Part shown: piece by piece, positions 10,950 through 19,976 of the stretch | Layout of the letters: each line of letters begins with the position of its first letter | Position numbering within the stretch: the first letter of the stretch is position 1 | Origin: CAVOGJ01 sp963695405 | Lineage (GTDB): Bacteria > Planctomycetota > Planctomycetia > Pirellulales > Pirellulaceae | Assembly: GCA_963695405.1 (NCBI GenBank) | Contig: CAVOGJ010000009.1 | Location: 1-64,000 of the forward strand | Direction: 5' to 3' | DNA: 64,000 nt | Notes under the pieces: generated by a model | Seen by the model: only the letters and a program-made list of their open reading frames with translations | What the model was told of the DNA's origin: nothing | Database searches by the model: none | Program-made: the position numbers and the translations under genes

Positions 10950-11543
10950 ATGAAAACCGCATTCTATGGCTGGGCTTGCGTGGTGTGGTTGACCCTGCTG
11001 ACGGGGACAACCGTCGTGGCCCTGGCGGAAGAGGAGGGTGGGGGCGAGGACCGACAGGTAGTCGACTTCAACGGTGACGGCATGGTGGACGTGGACGACT
11101 TGAACGAAATGCTCAAGCTGGGACCGTTGGCGGACGGCTTCCGAGTCGAACCGGGTGGACCGATCGTCTACGACATGAATCGAGACGGCTGGGTGAACGT
11201 GACCGATGTATCGGTATGGCTGCAAGAAGCCGCCGCCATGAATCACTTGGCGGTCGCCTATGCGATGGGGGACGGTAACCTTGATGGGCTGGTTGACACG
11301 ACCGACTTTAAACTCTGGGACAATCAAAAATTTACAACCTCGCTGGCTTGGGATGATGGCGACTACAATTGCGACGGGCAGGTGGACGTATCCGACTTCA
11401 ACGTCTGGAACTCCTCTCGGTCCGGCACTTTTCCGGCACCCCATTCGATCCCGGAACCTGCGAGCACATACCTCGTCCTGGCAGCCATTGTATGGGCATG
11501 TCGGCCAGGACGGTTGACGCGACCATCACGGAACACGCGATGA
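10950..11543 (+). CDS. Dockerin-like PEP-CTERM secreted protein
   Basis: A 197-residue exported protein of unknown function. I chose the ATG at 10950 (MKTAFYGWACVVWLTLL) because GGAGG lies about 9 bases upstream and a signal peptide follows, ending near VVALA. Three dockerin type I-like calcium loops are visible: DFNGDGMVDVDDLNEML, a degenerate DMNRDGWVNVTDVSVWL, and the pair GDGNLDGLVDTTDFKLW with GDYNCDGQVDVSDFNVWN. The C-terminus has SIPEPASTYLVLAAIVWA followed by basic residues, which is a PEP-CTERM sorting signal. By family knowledge such proteins are anchored or processed at the surface by an exosortase; no exosortase gene lies in this window. Confidence 0.8.
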   Translation: MKTAFYGWACVVWLTLLTGTTVVALAEEEGGGEDRQVVDFNGDGMVDVDDLNEMLKLGPLADGFRVEPGGPIVYDMNRDGWVNVTDVSVWLQEAAAMNHLAVAYAMGDGNLDGLVDTTDFKLWDNQKFTTSLAWDDGDYNCDGQVDVSDFNVWNSSRSGTFPAPHSIPEPASTYLVLAAIVWACRPGRLTRPSRNTR

Positions 11544-11965
11544 GGCTGCGTTGGGCCGTTCTACCGCAGCCAATGAGCTCGGCGGCCGTCCACGGCATTT
11601 CTCGACGGAACCCGTCGTGCTGGCTGTTTGATCGGGGAGTGAGTACGGGTGTGCGACACCAGAAACACAGACAAAGGCTTGGCGAACGCGAATTGCGTTG
11701 ACTGAAGAGAATACACAACTTGAATTGAGCCCTTGGTCGCGACGGAGACACGAGCCCCCAGATCGCCTTTTTTTTGCTCAGTTAGGTCGGTGTTCATCTT
11801 CCATCTGCGTCTCGCTCCCGTCTCTTCGCCCGCTGTTTCTCTGTGTTTGATCCGTCTGCCGGCGGCCCATTCCAATTGACACGTCTGAACCGCCCTTCTA
11901 TCCTCCCGCCGCCAGATGCCATGGCTGGCGAGGACGAGCAAGTTGCCAAGCCCAAAGGAGACCGC
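11544..11965. other. Spacer, nothing recognised
   Basis: About 420 bases between the dockerin-like gene and the SAM methyltransferase. An in-frame extension of the downstream gene starts at 11843, but the ribosome binding site favours the later start. Confidence 0.35.
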
Positions 11966-12721
11966 ATGTACGTGCTACGCGAAATAGCAAAAAACCAGCT
12001 GATGGCGATTCCCCCCCTCCGGGAAACGATAAAAAGGCGGCATCGCACCGGCCTCAACTCGGACCCCGGCGGCATTCGCGAGGTTTATGACCAATATTTT
12101 GCGGCCGATTCGCCTCGTGCCAAGACGATCCTCGAGCTGGGTCCCGGACACACCTACGGAATCATGCAGCTAGCGAAGCAACGCGGGGCAAAGCGGGCCG
12201 TTATTCTTGACATCGAACGATATATCGACGATCAGACGGCGCAAGAGTGTGGAATTGAATATGAACTCTACGATGGGCGAACGATGCCCTTTGCCGACGG
12301 AACTTTCGACGTCGTTTGCTCGCACACCGTGCTCGAGCATGTCCGCTTCCCAGAAATCACCCTGCAGGAAATCGCCCGTGTGCTGGCTCCGAATGGAAGA
12401 TCCGTCCACTTGGTAGATCTGCGCGATCACATGTTCCTCGGATCGGACAATGAGAATCTGTTTAACTGCCTGAAGTTCAGCACACCGGTTTGGAATGCGA
12501 TGATGTGGAACCGCAGCACGTACGTCAATCGCCTCAGGTACACCGATTGGATCGACCAATTCGCACGATATGGCATCGAAACGGAACAAGTTGTCACGCA
12601 GCAGAGTGCTTGCATCGAGAGGATCTTTCACGAAGGCAAGGCACGGCATCTGGCCGGTCTATCCAAGGTGGACGCCACCACGACGCACTTGCTTCACTAT
12701 GGCCGCAAGCGTGCGGCCTAG
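11966..12721 (+). CDS. Class I SAM-dependent methyltransferase
   Basis: A 251-residue methyltransferase of the type 11 fold; the substrate is unknown. The ATG at 11966 is chosen because AAAGGAG lies just upstream. The SAM-binding motif I is ILELGPGHTYGIM; the acidic residue after strand 2 is in VILDIERY; motif II/III is in MPFADGTFDVVCSHTVLEHV and the conserved helix EIARVLAPNGRSVHLVDL. The C-terminal third (YTDWIDQFARYGIETEQV) is typical of small-molecule or sugar methyltransferases, but no specific substrate can be named. It ends convergently with the DNA methyltransferase: both stop codons share the palindrome CTAG at 12718-12721. Confidence 0.8.
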   Translation: MYVLREIAKNQLMAIPPLRETIKRRHRTGLNSDPGGIREVYDQYFAADSPRAKTILELGPGHTYGIMQLAKQRGAKRAVILDIERYIDDQTAQECGIEYELYDGRTMPFADGTFDVVCSHTVLEHVRFPEITLQEIARVLAPNGRSVHLVDLRDHMFLGSDNENLFNCLKFSTPVWNAMMWNRSTYVNRLRYTDWIDQFARYGIETEQVVTQQSACIERIFHEGKARHLAGLSKVDATTTHLLHYGRKRAA

Positions 12722-13629
12722 CCTTGCCCAGCGATGCGGGACCTGGCTAACTCACAATATTCCGGGTTGCAGTCGATCCCGACAAAACTCCGAGCCAGTC
12801 GGCGAGCCACGATGCCGGTCGTGCCGCTGCCGCAGAAAGGATCGAGTACCGTCCCCCGGGGTGGGCAGGTTGCCCGCACACATGTTTCGACCAGCGGTTC
12901 GGGAAAAACCGCGAAGTGCGCCTCGCGTACTTTCGACAGTGGTATCGACCAGACGGTTCGCTTGTTGCGGCCCTTGGGGTGAAAAGCCTGGTCCCAGCGG
13001 GCATCGTGCAGATTCTGATCACCGCCATTCTTACCGTTCTCGGGAGTGCTACCCCGCTTGAAGAAATGGTTGCGACCTCCCTTCATGCGACTCTTCTCCG
13101 TAAACGTCACGTGCGGTTCGCGGATCGCATCGGCATCGTAGTAGTAATCGCTCGACCGCGTTAGCAGGAAAACGTATTCGTGATCCGTGGTCGGTCGCGA
13201 CTTGACCGATGAAGGCATGGCGTTTGGTTTGTGCCAGATAATGTCACTTCGAAGCAGCCAACCATCGTCCTGCAGTGCGAGCGCCACACGCCATGGCATG
13301 CCCAACAACTGCCCCCGATGATACTTGTCTCCCAGCACAAGCCACAGCGATCCGGTCGATTTGAGCACGGTGCGGGCGCTGCGAAAGACATCCACCAGCG
13401 CGGCAACATAGGCTTGGGGCTGAGGTTCCCTTCCGATCTGGTCCTGACTCTGATAGTTCCGCTGCTGAAAATAGGGCGGGCTGGTGACGACCGTGTCGAC
13501 CGACGCGGGCGGCAGGGTCGGCAGCAGTTCGGCCGCATCGCCGCAGGCAACTTCCCAGGATGGCTCGTTGTCCGAGGACAAGCCGTCGGGCGCGGAGTAG
13601 GAGGATGCGTATTCGAACAAGGGATGCAT
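12718..13629 (-). CDS. Site-specific DNA methyltransferase, beta class (N4-cytosine or N6-adenine type)
   Basis: A 303-residue DNA-modifying methyltransferase. The catalytic motif IV TSPPY is at residues 49-53 and the SAM motif FCGSGTT at about 265-271, so the order (catalytic first, SAM-binding last) is that of the beta class. TSPPY favours N4-cytosine methylation but does not exclude adenine. Other family marks are GSLWLVLGDKYH, DIIWHKPNAMPSS and DHEYVFLLTRS. It lies 22 bases downstream of argS on the same strand and may share its transcript. No restriction endonuclease is nearby, so it is probably a solitary methyltransferase. The recognition sequence cannot be predicted. Confidence 0.85.
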   Translation of the reverse strand: MHPLFEYASSYSAPDGLSSDNEPSWEVACGDAAELLPTLPPASVDTVVTSPPYFQQRNYQSQDQIGREPQPQAYVAALVDVFRSARTVLKSTGSLWLVLGDKYHRGQLLGMPWRVALALQDDGWLLRSDIIWHKPNAMPSSVKSRPTTDHEYVFLLTRSSDYYYDADAIREPHVTFTEKSRMKGGRNHFFKRGSTPENGKNGGDQNLHDARWDQAFHPKGRNKRTVWSIPLSKVREAHFAVFPEPLVETCVRATCPPRGTVLDPFCGSGTTGIVARRLARSFVGIDCNPEYCELARSRIAGQG

Positions 13630-13651
13630 GGTGTCGTGCCTCGGGCGTCGC

Positions 13652-15625
13652 TTACATTTTTTCCACCGTTTGGATCCCGAGCAGCTCGAGCCCGAGCTTC
13701 AGCGTGCGGGCCGTCAAGTCGCAAAGTAACAGGCGGCTCATCCGCTGCTCGTCCGTTTCCGCCTTGAGCACCGGACACTGTTCGAAGAATCCTGAAAACG
13801 ACTTCGCCAGCTCAAACAGGTAGGCGGTCAAAAGATTGGGTCGATAATCGACGAGCACTTCGTCGACGGCATCGCCGAACTGCAGGATCTTTAGACCCAA
13901 GGCCCTTTCGGTCGGATGCGCCAGCTTGATGGCAGCCGAGGACGCGCGTAATTTCTGGACGTCCACCTTGCCGCGGGTAAAGATGCCATGGACGCGAGCA
14001 TAGGAGTACTGCATGTAGGTCGCTGTATTTCCCTGCAGTGCGAGCATCCTGTCATAGCTGAAAACGTAGTCGCTCTCGCGATTTTGTGACAGATCGGCGT
14101 ACTTCAGAGCCGCGATCCCGACGACTCGGGCCACGCGGCGACGAGCCGGTTCGTCCAGCTCCCACCCGTTTGCCTTTGCGTCATCATTTGCGGACACCAC
14201 TTCGTAGGCACGCGTTTCGGCCTCGTCCAACAGTCCCACGAGCCCCACCGTATCCCCTGATCGCGTCTTATATGGCTTGCCGTCCTCGCCGAGCACGGTA
14301 CCGAACTTGATGTGCTGCAGTTCGGTCTCGCTCGCTCCCCACAGGCGGGCGGTGGCAAACAGCTTGTCAAAGTGCTCGGACTGGCGAAAGTCGACGACGT
14401 ACAGCATGGCATCCGGATGCCATTCCGCCAGACGGTATTGAATGGTTGCCAAATCGGATGTGGCATACAGGAAGGCGCCATCTTGTTTTTGAATGATGAA
14501 GGGGGTGGCGAATCGATCGAGGAAAACACAGATGGCGCCCTGGCTTTCCCGCGCCAAACCGGCTCGCCCTAGCGAATCCACGACCCCCTGCAGGTGATCG
14601 TGGTAAAAGCTTTCACCCAGCTCGACATCGAAGCGGACATCCAGTCGCTCATAGATCTCCTGAATCGCGGCTCGGCACTTCGGCAGGAATTCCTCCCACA
14701 GGGCCCGCTGATAGGGGGCTCCCTGGTGGAGCTGGGCCGTTTCCTCCAGGACGGCGGCGGCGATGTGCGCATGCTCGGCGAGCAGCGGTGCCAACCGATC
14801 ATCGGCCTCGTCGGCGGCCAGGCTGGCCTGGACGTTCGCTAAGGACCCCTGCGCCGACTGGACATCGGCCCGCGCCTTGGCGATCACCTTCTGCCGCTTT
14901 TTCTCCTGACGTGGGTCCGAGTCCGGGAGTTCGCTCACCAGTTGCTCGACGCGCTCGGTCAGCTGCTCGACGGCCAGCTTACGATCCGGGAGCGACTGGC
15001 GGCCTTGCTGATGGTCCATCAGTCGACGGACCAGCTTATAGAGTCTTCCCAGCTCGTCGATCGGTCGTTCTTGATACGCCTGCGGATCGACAAAATGGCG
15101 ATAGCCATAAATGATCATGCCAAATTGCGTGCCCCAGTCGCCCAAGTGATTGTCACTGATCACGTGATGCCCCTGGAACCGCAGGAGGCGGCAAAGTGCA
15201 TCTCCGATGACGGTGGAGCGGATGTGTCCCACATGGAGTGGTTTTGCCACGTTCGGACTGGAGAAATCGACCACAAACGTTCGGGGCGTGGTCGTGATGG
15301 GACAAGCCAGACGCTCATCGTGACGGGCCGCTTCTAATCGCGACTGGAGCCAGTTGTCGCGGAGCGTCAAGTTGACAAAACCGGGTCCGGCCACTTCTGG
15401 CGACTCGCAGATGTCATCAATCGCGAGGCTCGCGACAATCTCCGCCGCCACGTCGCGCGGGGGTTTCCCGAGTTGCTTCCCTAGCGGCATCGCCATATTG
15501 GCTTGATAGTCGCCGAACTGGGGATTTTGTGACGGGCGGATCATGGCCAGCAGCTCCTCGGCTGGCCCCGGATAAGGGCGGATGGCCGCTCGGAATCGTT
15601 CCTTCAATTCCGTGAGGACATTCAT
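13652..15625 (-). CDS. argS: Arginyl-tRNA synthetase
   Basis: Class I synthetase that charges tRNA-Arg. The HIGH-type motif is HVGH at residues 131-134 in NVAKPLHVGHIRST. The KMSKS site is replaced by a YKTRSGDTVGL-type loop, as is usual for ArgRS. The C-terminal DALR region holds ALQGNTATYMQYSYARVHGI, and the protein ends in GLELLGIQTVEKM. At 657 residues it is longer than the usual 550-590; the excess is a charged, coiled-coil-like insertion at about 205-298 (LAVEQLTERVEQLVSELP, then a KKRQKVIAKARADVQSAQG stretch) inside the catalytic domain. It follows rsfS by 79 bases and precedes the DNA methyltransferase by 22, suggesting a leftward operon. Confidence 0.95.
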   Translation of the reverse strand: MNVLTELKERFRAAIRPYPGPAEELLAMIRPSQNPQFGDYQANMAMPLGKQLGKPPRDVAAEIVASLAIDDICESPEVAGPGFVNLTLRDNWLQSRLEAARHDERLACPITTTPRTFVVDFSSPNVAKPLHVGHIRSTVIGDALCRLLRFQGHHVISDNHLGDWGTQFGMIIYGYRHFVDPQAYQERPIDELGRLYKLVRRLMDHQQGRQSLPDRKLAVEQLTERVEQLVSELPDSDPRQEKKRQKVIAKARADVQSAQGSLANVQASLAADEADDRLAPLLAEHAHIAAAVLEETAQLHQGAPYQRALWEEFLPKCRAAIQEIYERLDVRFDVELGESFYHDHLQGVVDSLGRAGLARESQGAICVFLDRFATPFIIQKQDGAFLYATSDLATIQYRLAEWHPDAMLYVVDFRQSEHFDKLFATARLWGASETELQHIKFGTVLGEDGKPYKTRSGDTVGLVGLLDEAETRAYEVVSANDDAKANGWELDEPARRRVARVVGIAALKYADLSQNRESDYVFSYDRMLALQGNTATYMQYSYARVHGIFTRGKVDVQKLRASSAAIKLAHPTERALGLKILQFGDAVDEVLVDYRPNLLTAYLFELAKSFSGFFEQCPVLKAETDEQRMSRLLLCDLTARTLKLGLELLGIQTVEKM

Positions 15626-15704
15626 GCGAAAACTCCATCGGCGTCAGGCGGGATCAGGCACACGCACAGGGGACGAGGGAACAAGGCATTCCTGATCAGG
15701 CTTG

Positions 15705-16136
15705 TCAGCTTCCATCGCCGGCAATCAGTGACTGCCAATCGACACGCGGCGCTTCGCCCCACAATTTTTCAATGGAGTAAAAGTCTCGCGTCGCCGCATC
15801 AAAAAGATGGATGACGACCGTTCCGTAATCAAGCAAGATCCAATTGCTCCCCTGATAACCCTCGATGCCAAGTCGTTGGTCTCCTAGTTCGTCCTCGAGT
15901 TTATGATCAATTTCCTCGCTCATCGCGTGTAGCTGACGGCGGCTGGTACCGCTGGCGATTACGAAGTAATCGAAGATGCAGGTGAGCCCACGCAGATCGA
16001 GAACGAGCACCTCCTGTCCTCGGTTATCTGCGGCTGTTTCCGCCGCGGCGAGTGCCAGTTGCAAGCTCCTTTGGGACTTGGCATCCAGCGGTAAGGTCGG
16101 CTTGGCGGCGAGAGATTCTAAGTTCGATTCGGTCAC
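15705..16136 (-). CDS. rsfS: Ribosome silencing factor RsfS (Iojap/YbeB)
   Basis: A 143-residue factor that binds ribosomal protein uL14 on the large subunit and blocks subunit joining when nutrients are short. The family core is clear: VLVLDLRGLTCIFDYFVIAS, GTSRRQLHAMSEEI, then GYQGSNWILLDYGTVVIHLF and YSIEKLWGEAP. The start is GTG at 16136 with GGAGGAAC just upstream. It has a short N-terminal extension (ESLAAKPTLPLDAKS) over minimal family members. It probably leads the leftward rsfS-argS run. Confidence 0.92.
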   Translation of the reverse strand: MTESNLESLAAKPTLPLDAKSQRSLQLALAAAETAADNRGQEVLVLDLRGLTCIFDYFVIASGTSRRQLHAMSEEIDHKLEDELGDQRLGIEGYQGSNWILLDYGTVVIHLFDAATRDFYSIEKLWGEAPRVDWQSLIAGDGS

Positions 16137-16527
16137 AGTTCCTCCAAGGAAGCGAAGTGTGAGTTCAGGCGACTCATCCCCAGCATTTCATTCTAGCCAC
16201 ACTAGACCAAGATGTCACCGCCAGGGTTCGGCCGAGAATGACACGAATTGTTCGCTTGACCCATTTCTTGTGTGCTATTTCGGCCCGCTGCACACCCATT
16301 CTTGGGGGCGGCCGTTATTCGGGAAGATCAATGCGGGGAAAGCCAAGACCATCAGGGGCAACCACGGTTGCTTCGACGCCAAAGCCAACGCTATCATTGC
16401 CGCTTTCTCCGAGCAACGTTCGGACGTTTGGCGTCCGGTTGATCGAAAACCCGCCGATGGCTCTCATCGGCTCCACCTAGCGGACGCGTCCGAGCGTCAA
16501 CCATTCGAATTCACTCAGGAGTCAACT
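16137..16527. other. Intergenic region between rsfS and hppA
   Basis: About 390 bases separating divergent genes, so promoters for both should lie here. A plus-strand TTGACC at 16256-16261 is followed by TATTTC only 14 bases later, which is too short for a confident promoter call. The open frame upstream of hppA has no recognisable content. Confidence 0.3.
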
Positions 16528-18852
16528 ATGGACGTGTCAGACGTGTCGGTGATCACAGCCACTTGGTGGGTCGCGCCCATCGCGTCGGTGCTTGCCTTGC
16601 TATTTGCCATTTACTTCTATCGGAAAATGGCAGAAGCCAATGAGGGCAACGATCGCATGAAGGAGATCGCCGGATATGTTCGCGATGGCGCGATGGCTTA
16701 CCTTCGGCGACAGTACATGGTGGTCTCGGTGGTGTTCTTTGTGCTGCTGGTCATTCTCTTTGTCCTGGCCCAGCAGGGAATCCAGAACCCCTTCGTGCCG
16801 GTCGCGTTCCTTACGGGCGGTTTCTTCAGTGGACTTTGTGGCTTTATCGGGATGCGGACCGCAACGGCCGCATCTTCTCGGACCGCTCAAGGCTGTAGCG
16901 AGGGACTAAACCGCGGTCTACAAGTCGCGTTCCGCTCGGGCGCCGTGATGGGACTGGTCGTTGTCGGTTTCGGATTGCTCGACATCTGTATCTGGTACTT
17001 GGTTCTCGATAAGTTCGTCTACACGTCGGCGAACATGGAGAACGGGCTCAATTTTCTCGGTATGGAGTTGGTCCCGGCTGGGACGACGCTGACCGAAAAA
17101 CTGATCTACATCACGACGACGATGATCACCTTTGGCATGGGAGCTTCGACGCAAGCCCTCTTCGCACGTGTCGGTGGCGGCATTTACACGAAAGCCGCCG
17201 ACGTCGGCGCGGATCTCGTCGGTAAGGTCGAAGCCGATATCCCCGAAGACGATCCTCGCAACCCGGCCACCATCGCCGACAATGTCGGAGACAACGTTGG
17301 CGACGTCGCCGGCATGGGAGCTGACCTCTACGAATCGTATTGCGGATCGATTCTGGCCACTGCCGCCCTCGGAGCCGCGGTGGCGACCAAGGGCGATCCG
17401 GCCAATGCTATCAAGCTGGTGACCGCTCCGATGATCGTCGCGGGCATCGGCACGTTGCTCTCCATTGTCGGTATCTTCATGGTGAAATGCCGCGAAGGGG
17501 CCAATCAAAAGGAACTCCTGCGGGCGTTGCTGGTGGGCACACTGGGCAGCTCGGCCTTGATCATTCTGGCCCTGCTTGGCATGTGGGGACTCGGCATGAT
17601 CCCGGGGGGGATCGTCGGCTCGGTCATGGCGGGCCTGATCGCGGGTGTCATCATCGGTCAGGCGACGGAATACTACACTTCCGACGAGTACGGTCCCACG
17701 AAGGGCATTGCGGCGCAAGCCGAAATGGGTCCAGCCACCACCATCATTGATGGGCTGGCGACGGGCATGTATTCGGCCGGTATCCCGGTGATCACGATTG
17801 TGATTGGCATCTTGTGTGCCTATGGATTCGCCGGCGGCTTCCATGAATCCGAGATTGTCGACGGGGTCGTTCGTGGAGGCATGGGGATGGGTCTGTACGG
17901 GATTGGTTTTGCCGCTGTCGGCATGCTGGCCACGCTGGGAATCACCCTGGCCACCGATGCCTATGGTCCGATCGCCGATAATGCGGGTGGCAACGCCGAG
18001 ATGGCAGGGCTTCCCCCAGAAGTCCGCGAGCGTACCGACGCGCTCGACTCGCTGGGGAACACGACGGCCGCCACCGGGAAGGGATTCGCCATTGGCTCGG
18101 CCGCCCTCACCGCCATGGCCTTGCTCGCTTCCTATATCGAAGAGATCAAACTTTGGGTTGGTAAGCTGGCTGAAAAGGAGGGGAGTGATGGCACGTTCGC
18201 CAACATGACTCTCCAGCAGGCCAAAGACGCCGAGATCATCGACTTTGTTAATGCCTTTGAGCTTAACATCATGAATCCGTTGATGCTCTGTGGGCTGTTT
18301 ATCGGCGGCATGATGGCCTTCGTCTTTTGTGCCATGACCATGAAGGCGGTGGGTCGGGCCGCGGGTTCGATGGTCGAGGAAGTCCGCCGCCAATTCCGGG
18401 AGATCCCAGGAATCATGGACGGGTCCGGCACGCCCGAATATGCTAAATGCGTAGCCATCTCAACGGCCGGCGCTCAGAAGGAAATGCTGGTTCCGTCCCT
18501 GTTGGCCATTATCGTGCCCGTGCTGACGGGACTCGTCCTGGGCGTCCCCGGGGTGATGGGCCTACTGGCAGGAGGATTGGTCTGCGGCTTTGTGCTGGCA
18601 ACGATGCTCAATAACGCTGGCGGCGCCTGGGACAACGCCAAGAAGCTGATCGAGAAGAGTGGCCGCAAGGGGACCGAGGCCCACAAGGCGGGTGTCATCG
18701 GCGATACGGTGGGCGACCCCTGTAAGGACACCAGCGGTCCATCGCTAAACATTCTCATCAAACTGATGACGATGGTGAGCGTGGTGTTCACGCCGGTCGT
18801 CCTGCTCTACTCGCCAAAGATTCAGGAGTTGCTTCACATTATTTCGAAGTAG
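16528..18852 (+). CDS. hppA: Membrane-bound proton-translocating pyrophosphatase
   Basis: A 774-residue integral membrane pump that couples pyrophosphate hydrolysis to proton (or sodium) export, with about 16 membrane spans. The ATG at 16528 follows AGGAG. The pyrophosphate-binding signature DVGADLVGKVE begins at residue 225, followed by EDDPRNPATIADNVGDNVGD. Near residue 510 the sequence is GNTTAATGKGFAIGSAAL: Ala at the position that is Lys in potassium-independent enzymes marks the potassium-dependent subfamily by family knowledge. The last conserved metal-binding block GDTVGDPCKDTSGPS is near the C-terminus. The DPRNPA and DNAGGNAEM motifs are also intact. The pumped ion cannot be settled by eye. 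Confidence 0.95.
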   Translation: MDVSDVSVITATWWVAPIASVLALLFAIYFYRKMAEANEGNDRMKEIAGYVRDGAMAYLRRQYMVVSVVFFVLLVILFVLAQQGIQNPFVPVAFLTGGFFSGLCGFIGMRTATAASSRTAQGCSEGLNRGLQVAFRSGAVMGLVVVGFGLLDICIWYLVLDKFVYTSANMENGLNFLGMELVPAGTTLTEKLIYITTTMITFGMGASTQALFARVGGGIYTKAADVGADLVGKVEADIPEDDPRNPATIADNVGDNVGDVAGMGADLYESYCGSILATAALGAAVATKGDPANAIKLVTAPMIVAGIGTLLSIVGIFMVKCREGANQKELLRALLVGTLGSSALIILALLGMWGLGMIPGGIVGSVMAGLIAGVIIGQATEYYTSDEYGPTKGIAAQAEMGPATTIIDGLATGMYSAGIPVITIVIGILCAYGFAGGFHESEIVDGVVRGGMGMGLYGIGFAAVGMLATLGITLATDAYGPIADNAGGNAEMAGLPPEVRERTDALDSLGNTTAATGKGFAIGSAALTAMALLASYIEEIKLWVGKLAEKEGSDGTFANMTLQQAKDAEIIDFVNAFELNIMNPLMLCGLFIGGMMAFVFCAMTMKAVGRAAGSMVEEVRRQFREIPGIMDGSGTPEYAKCVAISTAGAQKEMLVPSLLAIIVPVLTGLVLGVPGVMGLLAGGLVCGFVLATMLNNAGGAWDNAKKLIEKSGRKGTEAHKAGVIGDTVGDPCKDTSGPSLNILIKLMTMVSVVFTPVVLLYSPKIQELLHIISK

Positions 18853-18879
18853 CCGCCCGGCGGCGGGCAATTGACTTTG

Positions 18880-18916
18880 GCGGCGGGCCCGTGTTCCTGG
18901 GTCCGCCGCTTTTTTC
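18880..18916 (+). terminator. Rho-independent terminator after hppA
   Basis: An 11-base GC-rich stem (GCGGCGGGCCC with GGGTCCGCCGC, one G-T pair) and an 8-base loop, followed directly by six T. It lies 28 bases after the hppA stop. Confidence 0.85.
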
Positions 18917-19094
18917 GTTCCTACCAGGCGGCCCGCCCGCCGCCCGCCGGCGTCACGGCCGTCATATTCGGAACAAACCGGTCCGTTTCGAACGGCCGAT
19001 CGGCGACTTTTCTTTGAAATGAGAGGAAGCGGCGAGTATCCTGGGAGCTTGGGCCATCAAGCGACGGCCACCGAGAACAGAGGAGAACTTGCCG

Positions 19095-19976
19095 ATGCGG
19101 CGCCCTATCCCCCATGTGGTCCTCCTAGCGGCCAGACTTGCTTTCTTCGTCAGCCTTGGCAACCTCGCGTGGGGCGAATCGACGCCTGACAGCAAAGCGA
19201 CCGATCCTCCCCCGGAGCAAGTCGAACTCTTTGCGGCGATGGAGCAGGGGGTCGTGCAGCTCCAGCTGGTGCCTAAGGACTCGACAAGAGCCACCGTCGT
19301 GATCAGAAACAAAACGTCCAAGCCCCTGCAGATTGCCCTGCCAGAGGCCTTCGTCGGCGTTCCCGTGCTGGCTCAGTTTGGCGGCGGCGGACTTGGCGGT
19401 GGCGGACTTGGCGGCGGCGGACTTGGCGGCGGCGGACTTGGCGGCGGCGGTGGTGGCCAGGGCGTTGGCGGTGGCTTTGGCGGCGGCGGTGGCGGTCTCG
19501 GCGGTGGTGGTTTTGGCGGCGGCGGCGGCGGTGGCGGGTTTGGTGGTGGCGGCGGTTTCTTTAACGTCGGACCGGACGCTGTTGGCAAAATCAAGGTCAC
19601 GACCGTTTGCCTGGAACACGGCAAAGATGACCCCAAGCCTCGGATTCCTTATGAGCTCAAACCGATCGAGACGTTTACCCAAGACGCACGGGTGGTGGAG
19701 ATCTGCAAAATGGTGGGCCGAGACGAGATCCCCCAACCCGTCGCGCAGGCAGCCGCCTGGCACCTGACAGACGGACTCTCGTGGGAGGAATTGGCGCAAA
19801 AGATCAGGACGCAGCACCTTGACGGTTCGGTCGAGATGTATTTCCATCCTCGCCAAGTGGCGCTGGCCATGCGGGTGGCGGAGGAGGCCAGTCAACGGGC
19901 TGCGATGGCCGGTTCCCACGAGGATTACGGCCAGCCGAAGGATACCAAACCGGCCTCGGTCAGCGCAACAAGGTGA
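19095..19976 (+). CDS. Secreted glycine-rich protein, unknown function
   Basis: A 293-residue exported protein. A signal peptide (VVLLAARLAFFVSLGNLAWG) is followed by a beta-rich part (LFAAMEQGVVQLQLVPKDST). From about residue 95 to 155 comes an almost pure Gly tract with interspersed Leu and Phe (GGGLGGGGLGG type units, positions 19378-19557). The C-terminal half is conserved-looking (VVEICKMVGRDEIPQPVAQA, then AWHLTDGLSWEELAQKI) and ends MRVAEEASQRA. A TTG at 19089, better spaced from GAGGAG, is an alternative start. I recognise no family. The Gly tract gives a long proline-rich open frame on the other strand that is a shadow. Confidence 0.6.
   Translation: MRRPIPHVVLLAARLAFFVSLGNLAWGESTPDSKATDPPPEQVELFAAMEQGVVQLQLVPKDSTRATVVIRNKTSKPLQIALPEAFVGVPVLAQFGGGGLGGGGLGGGGLGGGGLGGGGGGQGVGGGFGGGGGGLGGGGFGGGGGGGGFGGGGGFFNVGPDAVGKIKVTTVCLEHGKDDPKPRIPYELKPIETFTQDARVVEICKMVGRDEIPQPVAQAAAWHLTDGLSWEELAQKIRTQHLDGSVEMYFHPRQVALAMRVAEEASQRAAMAGSHEDYGQPKDTKPASVSATR

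Noticed and set aside
16256..16281. Promoter TTGACC...TATTTC before hppA
   Set aside because: The spacer is only 14 bases, outside the usual 16-18.
16918..18393. 491-residue open frame antisense to hppA
   Set aside because: It is the mirror of a strongly conserved pump gene; composition is His/Asp/Arg-rich and no domain is visible.
19373..19636. Proline-rich antisense open frame
   Set aside because: It is the complement of the Gly-rich tract, which gives Pro codons automatically.
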